A program made the position numbers and the translations under genes. This document shows positions 10,727 to 18,999 of a stretch of DNA of 64,000 bases, one piece after another. The stretch spans positions 62,001 to 126,000 of the forward strand of contig NZ_CP038257.1 of the NCBI RefSeq assembly GCF_004564075.1. Direction: 5' to 3'. Within the stretch, counting starts at the first letter, position 1; every line of letters starts with the position of its first letter. Origin of the DNA: Microbacterium sediminis (lineage in GTDB: Bacteria > Actinomycetota > Actinomycetes > Actinomycetales > Microbacteriaceae). Below the pieces are notes generated by a model. That model searched no databases. It saw only the letters and a program-made list of their open reading frames with translations, and had not been told where the DNA came from.

Positions 10727-11866
10727 ATGGGAACGATCCAGCTCTCTGGTGTCGGTCGCTCCTTCAAGAGCACCGCCGCCGTCAGTGATATCGACCTGAT
10801 CATCGAAGACGGCGGGTTCGTCGTCTTGCTCGGCCCCTCGGGCTGCGGCAAGACCACCCTGCTGCGCATGATCGCCGGCCTGCTCGAGCCCACGGCCGGC
10901 CGCATCCACCTCGACGGCGACGACATCACCGACCTCCCGTCGAAGAAGCGCGACCTCGCGATGGTCTTCCAGAGCTACGCGCTCTACCCGCACCTGAGCG
11001 TGCGCAAGAACCTCGCGTTCCCGCTCAAGACGCAGCGCCTCGGCGCCGCCGAGATCGCGACCCGCGTGCAGGAGGTCGCCGACAGCCTCGAGATCGGCCA
11101 CCTGCTCGACCGCAAGCCCAAAGAGCTCTCGGGCGGGCAGCGCCAGCGCGTCGCCGTCGGCCGCGCCCTCGTGCGCAACCCCAAGGCGTTCCTGATGGAC
11201 GAGCCGCTGTCGAACCTCGACGCGAAGCTGCGCACCCAGACCCGCCACGAGCTCACCGCCCTGCACCGGCGCCTCGGCGCCACGTTCGTCTACGTCACCC
11301 ACGACCAGGTCGAAGCCATGACCATGGCGACGAAAATCGTGGTGCTCAACGCCGGCCGCATCGAGCAGTACGGCACCCCCGAGCAGGTGTACGACCGGCC
11401 CGAGTCGGTGTTCGTCGCCGGCTTCCTCGGCAGCCCGGCCATGAACCTCGTCGACGCCCGCATCGTCACGATCGACGGCAGCATCGCCGTCACCGCCGAC
11501 GGCATCGCCGGCGGCCTGTGGCCGGGAGACGTGCCCGACCTCGATGTCGTGCTCGGCGTGCGGCCCGAGAAGCTCACGATCGCGTCTGCGCACGCGGCAT
11601 CCGACACCCGGGGCGTGCGCATCGCCGGCCGCATCGACCTGGTCGAGAACCTCGGCGGTGAGCAGATCGTCACGTGCCTCGTCGCCGGGCGCGAGGTCTA
11701 CGTGCGCACCTCGCGCGAGGTCATCGCCACCCCCGGCGACGACATCGTGCTCACCGCCGCGCCCGAGAACGTGCACCTGTTCGACCGGGCCTCGGGCCGC
11801 CGGCTCGAGTGGGTCGCCGATGCACCCGTGGCCGACCCGGCCGCGCACGAGCTCGTCACCGCCTGA
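10727..11866 (+). CDS. ABC importer ATPase, UgpC/MalK type
   Basis: The 379-aa protein has Walker A GPSGCGKTT (36-44), the Q-loop at Q82, signature LSGGQ (134-138), Walker B ending in D158-E159 and the switch His at 192. A C-terminal OB-type (MOI/TOBE) extension from about 240 is typical of carbohydrate or glycerol-3-phosphate importers. It hydrolyses ATP at the cytoplasmic face to power uptake through the two permeases at 15016-16922. It opens an operon of six genes with short gaps or overlaps. The upstream gap (10625-10726) is AT-rich by local standards (TTTGCAGG, GATTGCAATAGC) and probably holds the promoter. Confidence 0.93.
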   Translation: MGTIQLSGVGRSFKSTAAVSDIDLIIEDGGFVVLLGPSGCGKTTLLRMIAGLLEPTAGRIHLDGDDITDLPSKKRDLAMVFQSYALYPHLSVRKNLAFPLKTQRLGAAEIATRVQEVADSLEIGHLLDRKPKELSGGQRQRVAVGRALVRNPKAFLMDEPLSNLDAKLRTQTRHELTALHRRLGATFVYVTHDQVEAMTMATKIVVLNAGRIEQYGTPEQVYDRPESVFVAGFLGSPAMNLVDARIVTIDGSIAVTADGIAGGLWPGDVPDLDVVLGVRPEKLTIASAHAASDTRGVRIAGRIDLVENLGGEQIVTCLVAGREVYVRTSREVIATPGDDIVLTAAPENVHLFDRASGRRLEWVADAPVADPAAHELVTA

Positions 11867-11916
11867 GCCGCCTTCCCTCCCTTCGTTCTGCCCCTCACCC
11901 CTACCCAGGAGAAATC

Positions 11917-13257
11917 ATGAACACCCGTGCCCGTCGCGCCGTCTTCGCCACCGCGGCGATCGTCGGCGCCGCCGCCCTCGCCGGATGCGCAGGCAGCGCG
12001 CCCGCGGCATCCGGCTCGCTCACCGAGCTGACCGACGACCAGCAGGTCGAGATCGTCTTCGAGTCGTACAACCTCGCGAACGTCGGCACCTTTTCGGATG
12101 CCATCAACCAGCTGCTGGACGAGTTCATGGACGAGAACCCGAACATTACCGTCGTCGGCCAGCCCAGCCCGTTGACCAGCACCGCCGCGAGCGTGCAGCA
12201 GCAGCTGCTCGCCGGGCAAGCGCCCGACATCGCGCAGCTGACCTTCAACGAGCTCGACTTCGCCGCCACCACCCTCGGCGCGCAGAACCTCAGCACCCTC
12301 GTGGGCGACGAGGGCCTCGCCGATCAGTTCGGGGGCGACTACCCCTACCACGAGCGCGCCGCCGTGCTCGCCGACTGGGACGACGCCACCTACGGCCTGC
12401 CCTACGTCTTCTCGACTCCCATCCTGTGGATCAACGAAGACCAGTTCACCGCCGCAGGCCTCGACCCCGAGACCGTCGATCTGTCGACGTGGGATGCTGT
12501 CGCCGACGCCGCCGCGCAGATCACCGAGTCCACCGGTGCCCCCTCGATGAGCGTGTGGTGCGTGGTCACCAGCGGCAGCTGGTGCATGCAGGGCCTCTTC
12601 CTCTCGAACGGCGCCCAGGTGCTGAGCGATGACCGCACGACGATCGAGTTCGGCTCGGACGCCGCGATCGATACGGTCGCGACCTTCACCGAGATGTACG
12701 AGGACGGCGTGCTCACCAACGAGGACTTCACCAGCCAGTACGAGGCGTTCGCGCAGGGGAAGACCGCGATCCACGTCAACAGCTCGGGCATGCAGGGCGC
12801 GTTCATGATGGGCGCCGAGGCCGGTGGCTGGACCCTCGACGCTCGCACCCTGCCCGCGTTCGGAGACCAGGCGGTCGTGCCCACCAACTCGGGCTCGTTC
12901 CTCGCGATGTTCGCCACCGACCCCGCCAAGCAGGCCGCCGCGTGGGAGCTCATGCAGTTCATGACCAGCCCCCGCGCCTACGAGATCATCTCGACCCAGA
13001 TCGGGTACCTACCGCTGCGCAGCAGCATGGCCGACGAGGGCGGACCGCTCTATGACTGGGTCGAAGCCAACCCGCTCGTGAAGCCCAACCTCGAGCAGCT
13101 CGACGCGCTCGAGCCGTGGGTGTCGTACCCCGGCGACAGCTACGCCCAGGTCGACCAGGTGCTCGCCACCGCCATCGAAGACGCGGTCTTCTACGGCGCC
13201 GACCCGGCCGCCACTATGACCGAGGCCGCCGAGCGCGCGCAGGGGCTGATCGAATGA
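11917..13257 (+). CDS. Extracellular solute-binding lipoprotein (family 1)
   Basis: The chosen ATG at 11917 follows AGGAGAAATC and gives a clean lipoprotein signal with lipobox L-A-G-C at residues 21-24. The in-frame extension upstream has no signal peptide. The 446-aa protein has the SBP_bac_1 layout (VEIVFESYNLANVGTF at the start, PALWINEDQF-like LWINEDQF in the middle, AWELMQFMTSP near the end). It should be anchored outside the membrane and deliver the solute to the permeases. Family members bind sugars, glycerol-3-phosphate or glycerophosphodiesters. Its stop overlaps the next ATG by 4 bp. Confidence 0.92.
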   Translation: MNTRARRAVFATAAIVGAAALAGCAGSAPAASGSLTELTDDQQVEIVFESYNLANVGTFSDAINQLLDEFMDENPNITVVGQPSPLTSTAASVQQQLLAGQAPDIAQLTFNELDFAATTLGAQNLSTLVGDEGLADQFGGDYPYHERAAVLADWDDATYGLPYVFSTPILWINEDQFTAAGLDPETVDLSTWDAVADAAAQITESTGAPSMSVWCVVTSGSWCMQGLFLSNGAQVLSDDRTTIEFGSDAAIDTVATFTEMYEDGVLTNEDFTSQYEAFAQGKTAIHVNSSGMQGAFMMGAEAGGWTLDARTLPAFGDQAVVPTNSGSFLAMFATDPAKQAAAWELMQFMTSPRAYEIISTQIGYLPLRSSMADEGGPLYDWVEANPLVKPNLEQLDALEPWVSYPGDSYAQVDQVLATAIEDAVFYGADPAATMTEAAERAQGLIE

Positions 13258-14084
13258 CCATCGACCTCGACCTGACGCCTTCGGCGACGGATGCCGCGGC
13301 CGCTTCGTCGCCGGATGCCGCGACCGCGGCGCCTCGTGAGCGTCGCCACGCCGTGGCCGGCCTCTACAACCTGCGCGACACCGGCGGCTACCGTGCAGCC
13401 GGCGGCACCAGCCGGTGGGGCAAGCTGCTGCGGTCAGATGCTCTGCACCGCATCGACGCGACCGGTCGCGACCGGCTGGCCGAGATCGGCGTCGCCCACA
13501 TCATCGACCTGCGCGGCGGCGACGAGCGCGCCACAGCGCCGAGCGCGGTCGACGGGCTCGAGGTCACCGTGCACCACCTGCCCGTGTTCGACGACGCCGA
13601 CCCGGCCGCGCAGGCCACCACGCACGTCGGACTCGTGCCCGTCTACGACCACATCGTCGACGAGCGCGGGGCGCAGCTGGTCGACGCGATCCGGGTGATC
13701 ATCGCGGCTGACGACGACGACGCGGTGCTCGTGCACTGCACCGCCGGCAAAGACCGCACCGGTCTCGTCGTGGCCTTCGCGCTCGCCGCCGCCGGGGTCG
13801 ACCGCGACGACGTCGTGGCCGACTACGCCGCCACCGCCGAGAACCTGCGCGGCGAGTGGTCAGACGCGATGACCGCCGTCTTCGAACAGCGCGGCATCGA
13901 ACTGACCGCGGGAATGGTCGAACTCATCACCGAGAGCCCCGCCGAGGTGCTCGAGGCGCTGCTCGAGCGCATCGACCGCGAGCACGGGTCGATCAGCGCC
14001 TACCTCCTCGCCCACGGACTCACCCCCACCGAGCTCGAGCGTCTCACCGCCGTGATCATCGACCCCGCCGCCACCGCGGTCTGA
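13254..14084 (+). CDS. Tyrosine-phosphatase-like phosphatase (CX5R family)
   Basis: The 276-aa protein starts in an ATGA overlap with the binding-protein gene. It has the NLRDTGGY motif near residue 39 and the catalytic loop HCTAGKDRTG near 160-169, in which Cys is the nucleophile and Arg binds phosphate, as in the bacterial Y_phosphatase3 family (M. tuberculosis PtpB-like). In an importer operon beside a phosphodiesterase, a metabolic role seems more likely than signalling. It may remove phosphate from the monoester made by the phosphodiesterase. The first ~30 residues are low-complexity Ala/Asp. The substrate is unknown. Confidence 0.88.
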   Translation: MTIDLDLTPSATDAAAASSPDAATAAPRERRHAVAGLYNLRDTGGYRAAGGTSRWGKLLRSDALHRIDATGRDRLAEIGVAHIIDLRGGDERATAPSAVDGLEVTVHHLPVFDDADPAAQATTHVGLVPVYDHIVDERGAQLVDAIRVIIAADDDDAVLVHCTAGKDRTGLVVAFALAAAGVDRDDVVADYAATAENLRGEWSDAMTAVFEQRGIELTAGMVELITESPAEVLEALLERIDREHGSISAYLLAHGLTPTELERLTAVIIDPAATAV

Positions 14085-14102
14085 TCGGAAGGAACACACA
14101 CC

Positions 14103-15008
14103 ATGTCGCACATCGCGAGCCAGCATCCCGCTCCCGAGCACTTCATCCTGCATGTCTCTGACACCCACTTCGTGGGCGACGGCGACCTGCTGTACGAGCG
14201 CATCGACAGTGACAAGAACCTCGCAGAGCTGTTCGACGGCTTCACCAAGGCCAACGCCCGCCCCGAAGCGATCGTGTTCACCGGCGACCTCGCCGACACC
14301 GGCCGCCCCGACGCCTACGAGCGCCTGCGGGCCATCGTCGAGCCCGCCGCCGAGAAGCTCGGTGCCCAGGTGATCTGGGTGATGGGCAATCACGACGAGC
14401 GCGTCGCGTTCCGCCGCGGCCTGCTCGACGAGGAGGCCGACCAGTCCGAGCCCGTCGACCGCGTCTACGACGTCAACGGTCTGCGCATCATCGCGCTCGA
14501 CTCGACGGTGCCCGGGCAGCACCACGGCGAGATCAGCGACGAGCAGTTGGCGTGGCTGCGCCGCGAGCTCGAAGTCCCCGCGCCCGACGGCACCCTCATC
14601 GCGCTGCACCACCCGCCCGTGCCGAGCCCGCTCGGGCTCGGCGCCCTGTTCGAGCTGCGCGACCAGGAGCGCCTCGCCGAGGTCATCCGGGGCACCGACG
14701 TGCGCGGCATCCTGGGCGGTCACCTGCACTACTCGACCACCAGCACGTTCGCGGGCGTGCCCGTGTCGGTCGCGTCGGCGACCTGCTACACGCTGGACCT
14801 CGCCGTCGCCTACCCCGGTGCCCGCGGCCAGGACGGCGGCCAGTCCTACAACCTCGTGCACGTCTACGGCGACCGGGTGCTGCACTCCGTCGTGCCGATC
14901 GGGCAGTTCCCGACCGTCTACGAGATGACTCCCGAGATGCTCGAGGCGTTCATGAACATGACCCCCGACGAGCAGCTCGCCGCCGTCAACGCGTTGGCGG
15001 GAGAGTAG
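14103..15008 (+). CDS. Calcineurin-like (class III cyclic-nucleotide/glycerophosphodiester) phosphodiesterase
   Basis: The 301-aa protein has all metallophosphoesterase motifs: SDTH (Asp20, His22), GDLADTG near 61, GNHDE near 98, an HHPP near 175 and GGHLHYS near 205. This is the layout of the Icc/CpdA and GpdQ group, which hydrolyse cAMP, glycerophosphodiesters or other phosphodiesters at a two-metal centre. No signal peptide is present, so it should act in the cytoplasm on imported substrate. A strong AAGGAA site precedes the ATG. Confidence 0.9.
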   Translation: MSHIASQHPAPEHFILHVSDTHFVGDGDLLYERIDSDKNLAELFDGFTKANARPEAIVFTGDLADTGRPDAYERLRAIVEPAAEKLGAQVIWVMGNHDERVAFRRGLLDEEADQSEPVDRVYDVNGLRIIALDSTVPGQHHGEISDEQLAWLRRELEVPAPDGTLIALHHPPVPSPLGLGALFELRDQERLAEVIRGTDVRGILGGHLHYSTTSTFAGVPVSVASATCYTLDLAVAYPGARGQDGGQSYNLVHVYGDRVLHSVVPIGQFPTVYEMTPEMLEAFMNMTPDEQLAAVNALAGE

Positions 15009-15015
15009 TCAGCCC

Positions 15016-15996
15016 ATGTTCGTCACCGTCTCCGCTCCCTCGGCCGCCGCTGCGCCGGCCGAGGGAGCGGGCGCGGCTCCGGCCGAGGCATCCGCGCCCG
15101 TCGTGCGCCGCTCGCGCTTTCGGCCCCAGAGCCTGCTGCCCTACCTGTATGTGCTGCCGGGCACCGCGTTCCTCATCCTCTGGACCTACAGTCCCCTCGC
15201 CCAGACGTTCGGCCTGTCGTTCTACGACTGGAACCTGCTGCCCACAAGCCCCAAGACGTTCGTCGGCGGGTCGAACTACGCCGAGGTGCTGGCGCTGCCC
15301 GAGCTGCACACCGCGCTGCTGAACACCGTCGTCTACATCGCCGCGTTCTTCGTCTTCTCGCTCGTGCTGCCGATCGCGATCGCCGTCATGTCACGGCAGG
15401 TGCGGGGGCGAATGCGCACCTTCTATCAGGCGCTGATCTTCGTGCCGTTCCTCATCACCCCCGTCGCCACCAGCGCCGTGTGGCGGTGGCTGTTCGCCGA
15501 GCAGGGGGCATTCGCCACCGTGCTCGCGCACTTCGGCGTCGACATGCCGAACGTCTTCCGCGACCCCGACCTCGCCATCTGGGCCGTCATCGTCATCGTC
15601 GGGTGGCAGATGCTGGGCTTCGGCGTGCTCGTGATCGCCGCCGGCTTCGCCGGCATCAGCCCCGAATACGGTCAAGCCGCCGCACTCGACGGTGCCGGCG
15701 CCGGCCGCATCTTCGGACGCATCACCTTGCCGCTGCTCTCACCGACCCTGGTCTTCCTGTCGCTCATGACGATCCTCCTCGCCGCGCAGTGGACCTACCC
15801 GATCATCGACCTGCTCACCCAGGGCGGGCCCACCAACTCAACCACGAACATCTACTACCTGCTGTACCAGTTCGGGTTCCAGAACTTCGACGTGGGCATC
15901 TCGTCGGCGGCCGGGGTGATCTTCTTCGTCGGGTTCGGCGTGATCGCACTCATCTTCCTCGAGCTGCAGGAGCGGCTCAGCTTCTACGACAACTAG
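15016..15996 (+). CDS. ABC importer permease, MalF/UgpA type
   Basis: The 326-aa protein has a ~35-residue Ala/Pro N-terminal tail and then six transmembrane helices. The EAA loop reads EYGQAAALDGAGAGRIFGRITLPLL near residue 215, with shorter helices around it. It begins 7 bp after the phosphodiesterase stop. It forms half of the membrane channel with the following permease and is energised by the ATPase at 10727. Confidence 0.92.
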   Translation: MFVTVSAPSAAAAPAEGAGAAPAEASAPVVRRSRFRPQSLLPYLYVLPGTAFLILWTYSPLAQTFGLSFYDWNLLPTSPKTFVGGSNYAEVLALPELHTALLNTVVYIAAFFVFSLVLPIAIAVMSRQVRGRMRTFYQALIFVPFLITPVATSAVWRWLFAEQGAFATVLAHFGVDMPNVFRDPDLAIWAVIVIVGWQMLGFGVLVIAAGFAGISPEYGQAAALDGAGAGRIFGRITLPLLSPTLVFLSLMTILLAAQWTYPIIDLLTQGGPTNSTTNIYYLLYQFGFQNFDVGISSAAGVIFFVGFGVIALIFLELQERLSFYDN

Positions 15997-16004
15997 GACC
16001 ACCC

Positions 16005-16922
16005 ATGTCATTCGTCACCGTCACCGGGCCGGCGCTCGCCGCCGACACCGTGCTGCACAAGGGCGCTCGCGTGCGGGCGGCTTCCGCTTCGGCGGAAGAT
16101 GTCGCCGTGGCATCCCGCACCCGCCTCGGCACCATCGCCGGCCACGTCGTGCTGATCATGCTCGCGCTGTTCAGTGTCTTCCCCGTGTACTGGATGTTCG
16201 CCACCGCCTTCCGCGCCCCCGAGAACGCGCTCGACCAGACGCTGCTGCCCTGGCCGCTCAGCCTCGAGAACTTCGCCTACGTGTGGAACACCATCCCCAT
16301 CGGCAACATGCTGTGGAACACCTTCGCGATGTCGATCATGCTCGCCGTGGCGCAGCTGCTCATCGCCGTGCTCGCCGCCTACGGGTTCGCCATGTGGGAC
16401 TTCCGCGGGCGCAAGCTGCTCATGTTCCTCTTCATCGGGTCGTGGCTCGTGCCGTTCCAGGTCACGATGATCCCCAACTATGTGCTCGTGTCGCAGATGG
16501 GCCTGCTCGGCACCGTCGGGGGCGTCGTGATCCCCCAGCTCGCCGGAGCCTTCGCCGTGCTGCTCATGGTGCAGCACATGCGCGCCTTCCCCCGCGAGCT
16601 GATCGAAGCCGCACACCTCGACGGGCGCTCGAGCTGGGCCACGCTCTGGACCGTCGTCGTGCCCAACATGAAGCCGGCGCTCGCCGCGCTCGGGATCATG
16701 GCGTTCATCTCGGCGTGGAACGAATACCTCTGGCCGACGCTCATCATGCGCCAGGGCGATGCACTCATCCAGGTCGGCGTGCGCAGCTTCTTGAGCGCCG
16801 AGGAAAACAACTGGGGCGCGACGATGGCCGCCGCCGGGCTCGCCTGCGTGCCCGTGCTGCTCATCTACGTGTTCCTCCAGCGATACGTCGTCGACGCCTT
16901 CGTGCGATCAGGACTCAAGTGA
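16005..16922 (+). CDS. ABC importer permease, MalG/UgpE type
   Basis: The ATG at 16005 is 8 bp after the previous stop. The 305-aa protein has an N-terminal ~45-residue cytoplasmic tail, six helices and the EAA loop ELIEAAHLDGRSSWATLW near residue 205. It is the second channel subunit and the last gene of the importer operon. No clear hairpin terminator is seen in the following bases. Confidence 0.92.
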   Translation: MSFVTVTGPALAADTVLHKGARVRAASASAEDVAVASRTRLGTIAGHVVLIMLALFSVFPVYWMFATAFRAPENALDQTLLPWPLSLENFAYVWNTIPIGNMLWNTFAMSIMLAVAQLLIAVLAAYGFAMWDFRGRKLLMFLFIGSWLVPFQVTMIPNYVLVSQMGLLGTVGGVVIPQLAGAFAVLLMVQHMRAFPRELIEAAHLDGRSSWATLWTVVVPNMKPALAALGIMAFISAWNEYLWPTLIMRQGDALIQVGVRSFLSAEENNWGATMAAAGLACVPVLLIYVFLQRYVVDAFVRSGLK

Positions 16923-17128
16923 GGCACCGTCCCTACGGCTGAACTGACCAAGCCACCCAAAGCAGCGACGTCTTGCACCGATCCCCTTGCGGGCGACGAA
17001 CGCAAGCGGGAGGTCGCGGGCGATCTTCCGGGCGTCGTCAAGCGTGCCCCTACTCGTTGACTTCCCATGGCTGGCCGAAGCTGGCGCCGCGTACGACCGA
17101 CCAAGCTTCTACCGCGCGCTCGCACGAG
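16923..17128. other. Gene debris inside the transposon
   Basis: No intact gene lies here. A minus-strand frame reads DDARKIARDLPLAFVARKGI at about 16985-17045 without a start codon. A plus-strand frame reads VPLLVDFPWLAEAGAAYDRP just after it. They look like unrelated fragments joined together. Confidence 0.35.
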
Positions 17129-17387
17129 TCAATCGTCGCCCCACAGTCCCGTCACGTAGTAGTCCTCTGCGTCGGTGTAGATCGAATCGCCGACCCGCTC
17201 TTCAACGTTCGGGAGTCCGGCGAGCTCATCGGATGCGCCGTCGAGAACCAACTCATATACGGAGCACTGCAGAAGGACCGGGACTAGCGTCACCTCATGT
17301 ACGGCGTACTCGTGCTCCGGAGCACCGTCGTCGTCGTATTCGACGTGCAGGCTTCCCTCGTCGCGCGCCCGGACGTGCGTTAGCCAG
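17129..17387 (-). pseudogene. Remnant of an acidic hypothetical gene (5' end lost)
   Basis: The minus strand reads, without a usable start codon, RARDEGSLHVEYDDDG, then VTLVPVLLQCSVYELVLDG and finally EDYYVTGLWGDD before TGA at 17129. The composition is that of a real acidic protein. A TGA lies immediately upstream of the open stretch, so the 5' end was removed. Translation from an internal GTG would give only ~54 residues. The family is unknown. Confidence 0.5.
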
Positions 17388-17449
17388 GGTCGTTGTCAAG
17401 GGGGGATGCAGACGACGGCTGTCAGCGCATTGTTGATCTGGAGGTACTG

Positions 17450-17770
17450 ATGATCACCGCAGATCAACAAAGGCTGGTGTTCGAGCCGCTCGGCCAGGGC
17501 GCCTGGCGGCTGTGCGACGCCGGCATCGACGAAGCAAGCGCCGAGCGCTTGATCGCCTACGTGGAGCGCGCGGCGAGCGGCGGGTACGAGGCGATCTGGA
17601 TGCGGCCGGGTCTGCGAGCCAGCCATCACGCGACGCGCGAAGACGTTCGACTGACTGCCATGGCGCAGCGGAGCGGGAAGGTCGCCTCGACGCGTTCGAA
17701 GCCGATCCCGATCCCGCATCTCACACCGCTGCAGTCCCCGCTAGCCCGAGGACTCCCCGGCGCCAACTGA
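17450..17770 (+). CDS. Hypothetical protein (106 aa)
   Basis: The ATG at 17450 has GGAGG 7 bp upstream. The first ~60 residues (LVFEPLGQGAWRLCDAGIDE, then IAYVERAASGGYEAIWM) have normal protein composition. The C-terminal third is Pro/Ser/Arg-rich. No known domain is recognised. It is the last gene before the right end of the transposon. Confidence 0.5.
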   Translation: MITADQQRLVFEPLGQGAWRLCDAGIDEASAERLIAYVERAASGGYEAIWMRPGLRASHHATREDVRLTAMAQRSGKVASTRSKPIPIPHLTPLQSPLARGLPGAN

Positions 17771-17937
17771 CGAGCCGCACCCATCGCAATGGCGCGGGCC
17801 TGCGACTGGGCTCGGGGTCGCGCTTCTGAGTTGAAGCCGCCGCCCACTGTTGTGGAGGCGCGGGCACTCGCATTGAACCGATCGCACGGCACCGCGTTAG
17901 ACCAACACAGCTGTCCGGTTGGCTGTCGGCTCGGGCA

Positions 17938-18999
17938 TCAGGTACATGCCCTCACCCCATGACCCCCACCGAATGTCCGAAGAGCCGGATAACCGGAGCG
18001 CACGTGCGCGCGCACGTGGACCTCCCCCGAAGGGGATCCGCTGCCGCCCGGCTCCGGCGGCGGAGGGTTCTGTGTCCAGCCTGAGCCAGGGACCCAGACC
18101 GTCCCCGGTTGCACGGGCGCGTCGGCGAGCGCGGGATCGATCAGCTGACGCGCGAGAGCCACGGCCTCACCCAGATCGGTGATCCCGCCGGCTGAGGGCG
18201 TGCCGGCCGCGAGCACCCGGTAGGGACCGTCCCAACCGTCCGGGACCGTGAACGTCGTGAACGAGTCGAGCTTTGACAGTGCACGCTTCGCGTCGATGGC
18301 CATCTGCAGCTCGCGCAGGTCGACGTGCTGCGTGCGTGCAATGGTGACGATGTCCACCAGGTCTTTCGCGCGGCTGCTGGGGCGGCCGTTGTAGGTGCTC
18401 ATCGTCGCAGTGACCTTCTCCGCGACCTGATCGGAGATCGGGAACAGCCGGTAGGGGTGCGACGGGACCGGCCGCCCCAGCTGCAGCCGCGTCGACGGCT
18501 CGATCGTCTCGACGCGGCCGACCGGGGGAGGGCCGACGACCACGTCGATGGGGATGTCGGAGATCCTCCGGCCGGTGTTCGCGTCCAGACATGTGAACAC
18601 CAGGCGCCGGGTCGCGACACCCGGCTGGTTCTCTCCTCGCCCGGTCGCACGGGCACGGGTGAGCTGGAACCGCACATGGTCGCCGAGATCACGCGCGGCT
18701 GCCTGCTCGAGCGCCTGCTGCGCGGCATCCAGATCGGCGGCGCCGGTCGAGGCCAGATCCAGGTCTTTCGTCGACCGTGACTTCGGCACCCGGGCGAGCA
18801 TCGCCGTGCCGCCCTTGAGCAGCCACTCGGACTCTTCCCCCTCCGCAAAGACCCGGCTGAGGAAACGATCGTGCTGTGCCTGCACGATCTGCGCATTCAC
18901 ATCCAGCGCGCTCGCGCCGTCACCGGCTGCCTTCGTCGCGGCCGCCTTGATCGCCTGCGCAAGCCCCGTCCAGTCTTTGTAGCCGTCGGGCTCAGGCAT
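17938..18999 (-). CDS. abiEii: AbiEii nucleotidyltransferase toxin, C-terminus replaced by transposon sequence
   Basis: The ATG at 18999 overlaps the abiEi stop by 8 bp. The protein carries the type IV toxin nucleotidyltransferase motifs: LLKGGTAMLAR near residue 55, SRSTKDLDLAS just after, and IPIDVVVGP near 150. AbiEii enzymes inhibit growth by adding nucleotides to tRNA, giving phage exclusion. The transposon entered near the 3' end, so the last native residues GYPVTEHWRAARGSAQE (now at 7206-7259) are replaced by about 16 residues read from the transposon tip before a stop at 17938. The catalytic part is intact. The product may still work, but this needs a test. Confidence 0.85.
   Translation of the reverse strand: MPEPDGYKDWTGLAQAIKAAATKAAGDGASALDVNAQIVQAQHDRFLSRVFAEGEESEWLLKGGTAMLARVPKSRSTKDLDLASTGAADLDAAQQALEQAAARDLGDHVRFQLTRARATGRGENQPGVATRRLVFTCLDANTGRRISDIPIDVVVGPPPVGRVETIEPSTRLQLGRPVPSHPYRLFPISDQVAEKVTATMSTYNGRPSSRAKDLVDIVTIARTQHVDLRELQMAIDAKRALSKLDSFTTFTVPDGWDGPYRVLAAGTPSAGGITDLGEAVALARQLIDPALADAPVQPGTVWVPGSGWTQNPPPPEPGGSGSPSGEVHVRAHVRSGYPALRTFGGGHGVRACT
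17987..17994. repeat. Right 8-bp target-site duplication GGATAACC
   Basis: This octamer directly follows the outer right inverted repeat and equals 7252-7259. Read on the minus strand it supplies the Gly-Tyr-Pro codons of abiEii. Confidence 0.9.

Larger units (their letters stand above)
7260..17986. mobile_element. 10.7-kb ISL3-bounded transposon carrying an ABC importer/phosphodiesterase operon
   Basis: The left end begins GGCTCTTCGGACAT and continues to the transposase stop region (7260-7297). The right end, 17951-17986, is a nearly perfect inverted copy of those 36-38 bases, including the GTCATGGGGTGAG inner part. Both ends are flanked by GGATAACC. The right end is therefore a copy of the left end of the IS and not of its own right end (8690-8720). 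Either a second inverted IS copy has been deleted down to its tip, or the transposase uses a solo end. The cargo is a small HTH-like ORF, rpiR (frameshifted), the importer operon, gene debris and one hypothetical gene. The target was abiEii. Confidence 0.88.

Noticed and set aside
9920..11848. 642-aa minus-strand open frame opposite rpiR and the ABC ATPase
   Set aside because: The plus strand encodes clear ABC-ATPase and SIS motifs; the antisense frame has only biased composition.
17044..17436. 149-aa plus-strand frame in the transposon
   Set aside because: Only ~30 residues look like protein; the rest is an Arg-rich shadow of the acidic minus-strand remnant.
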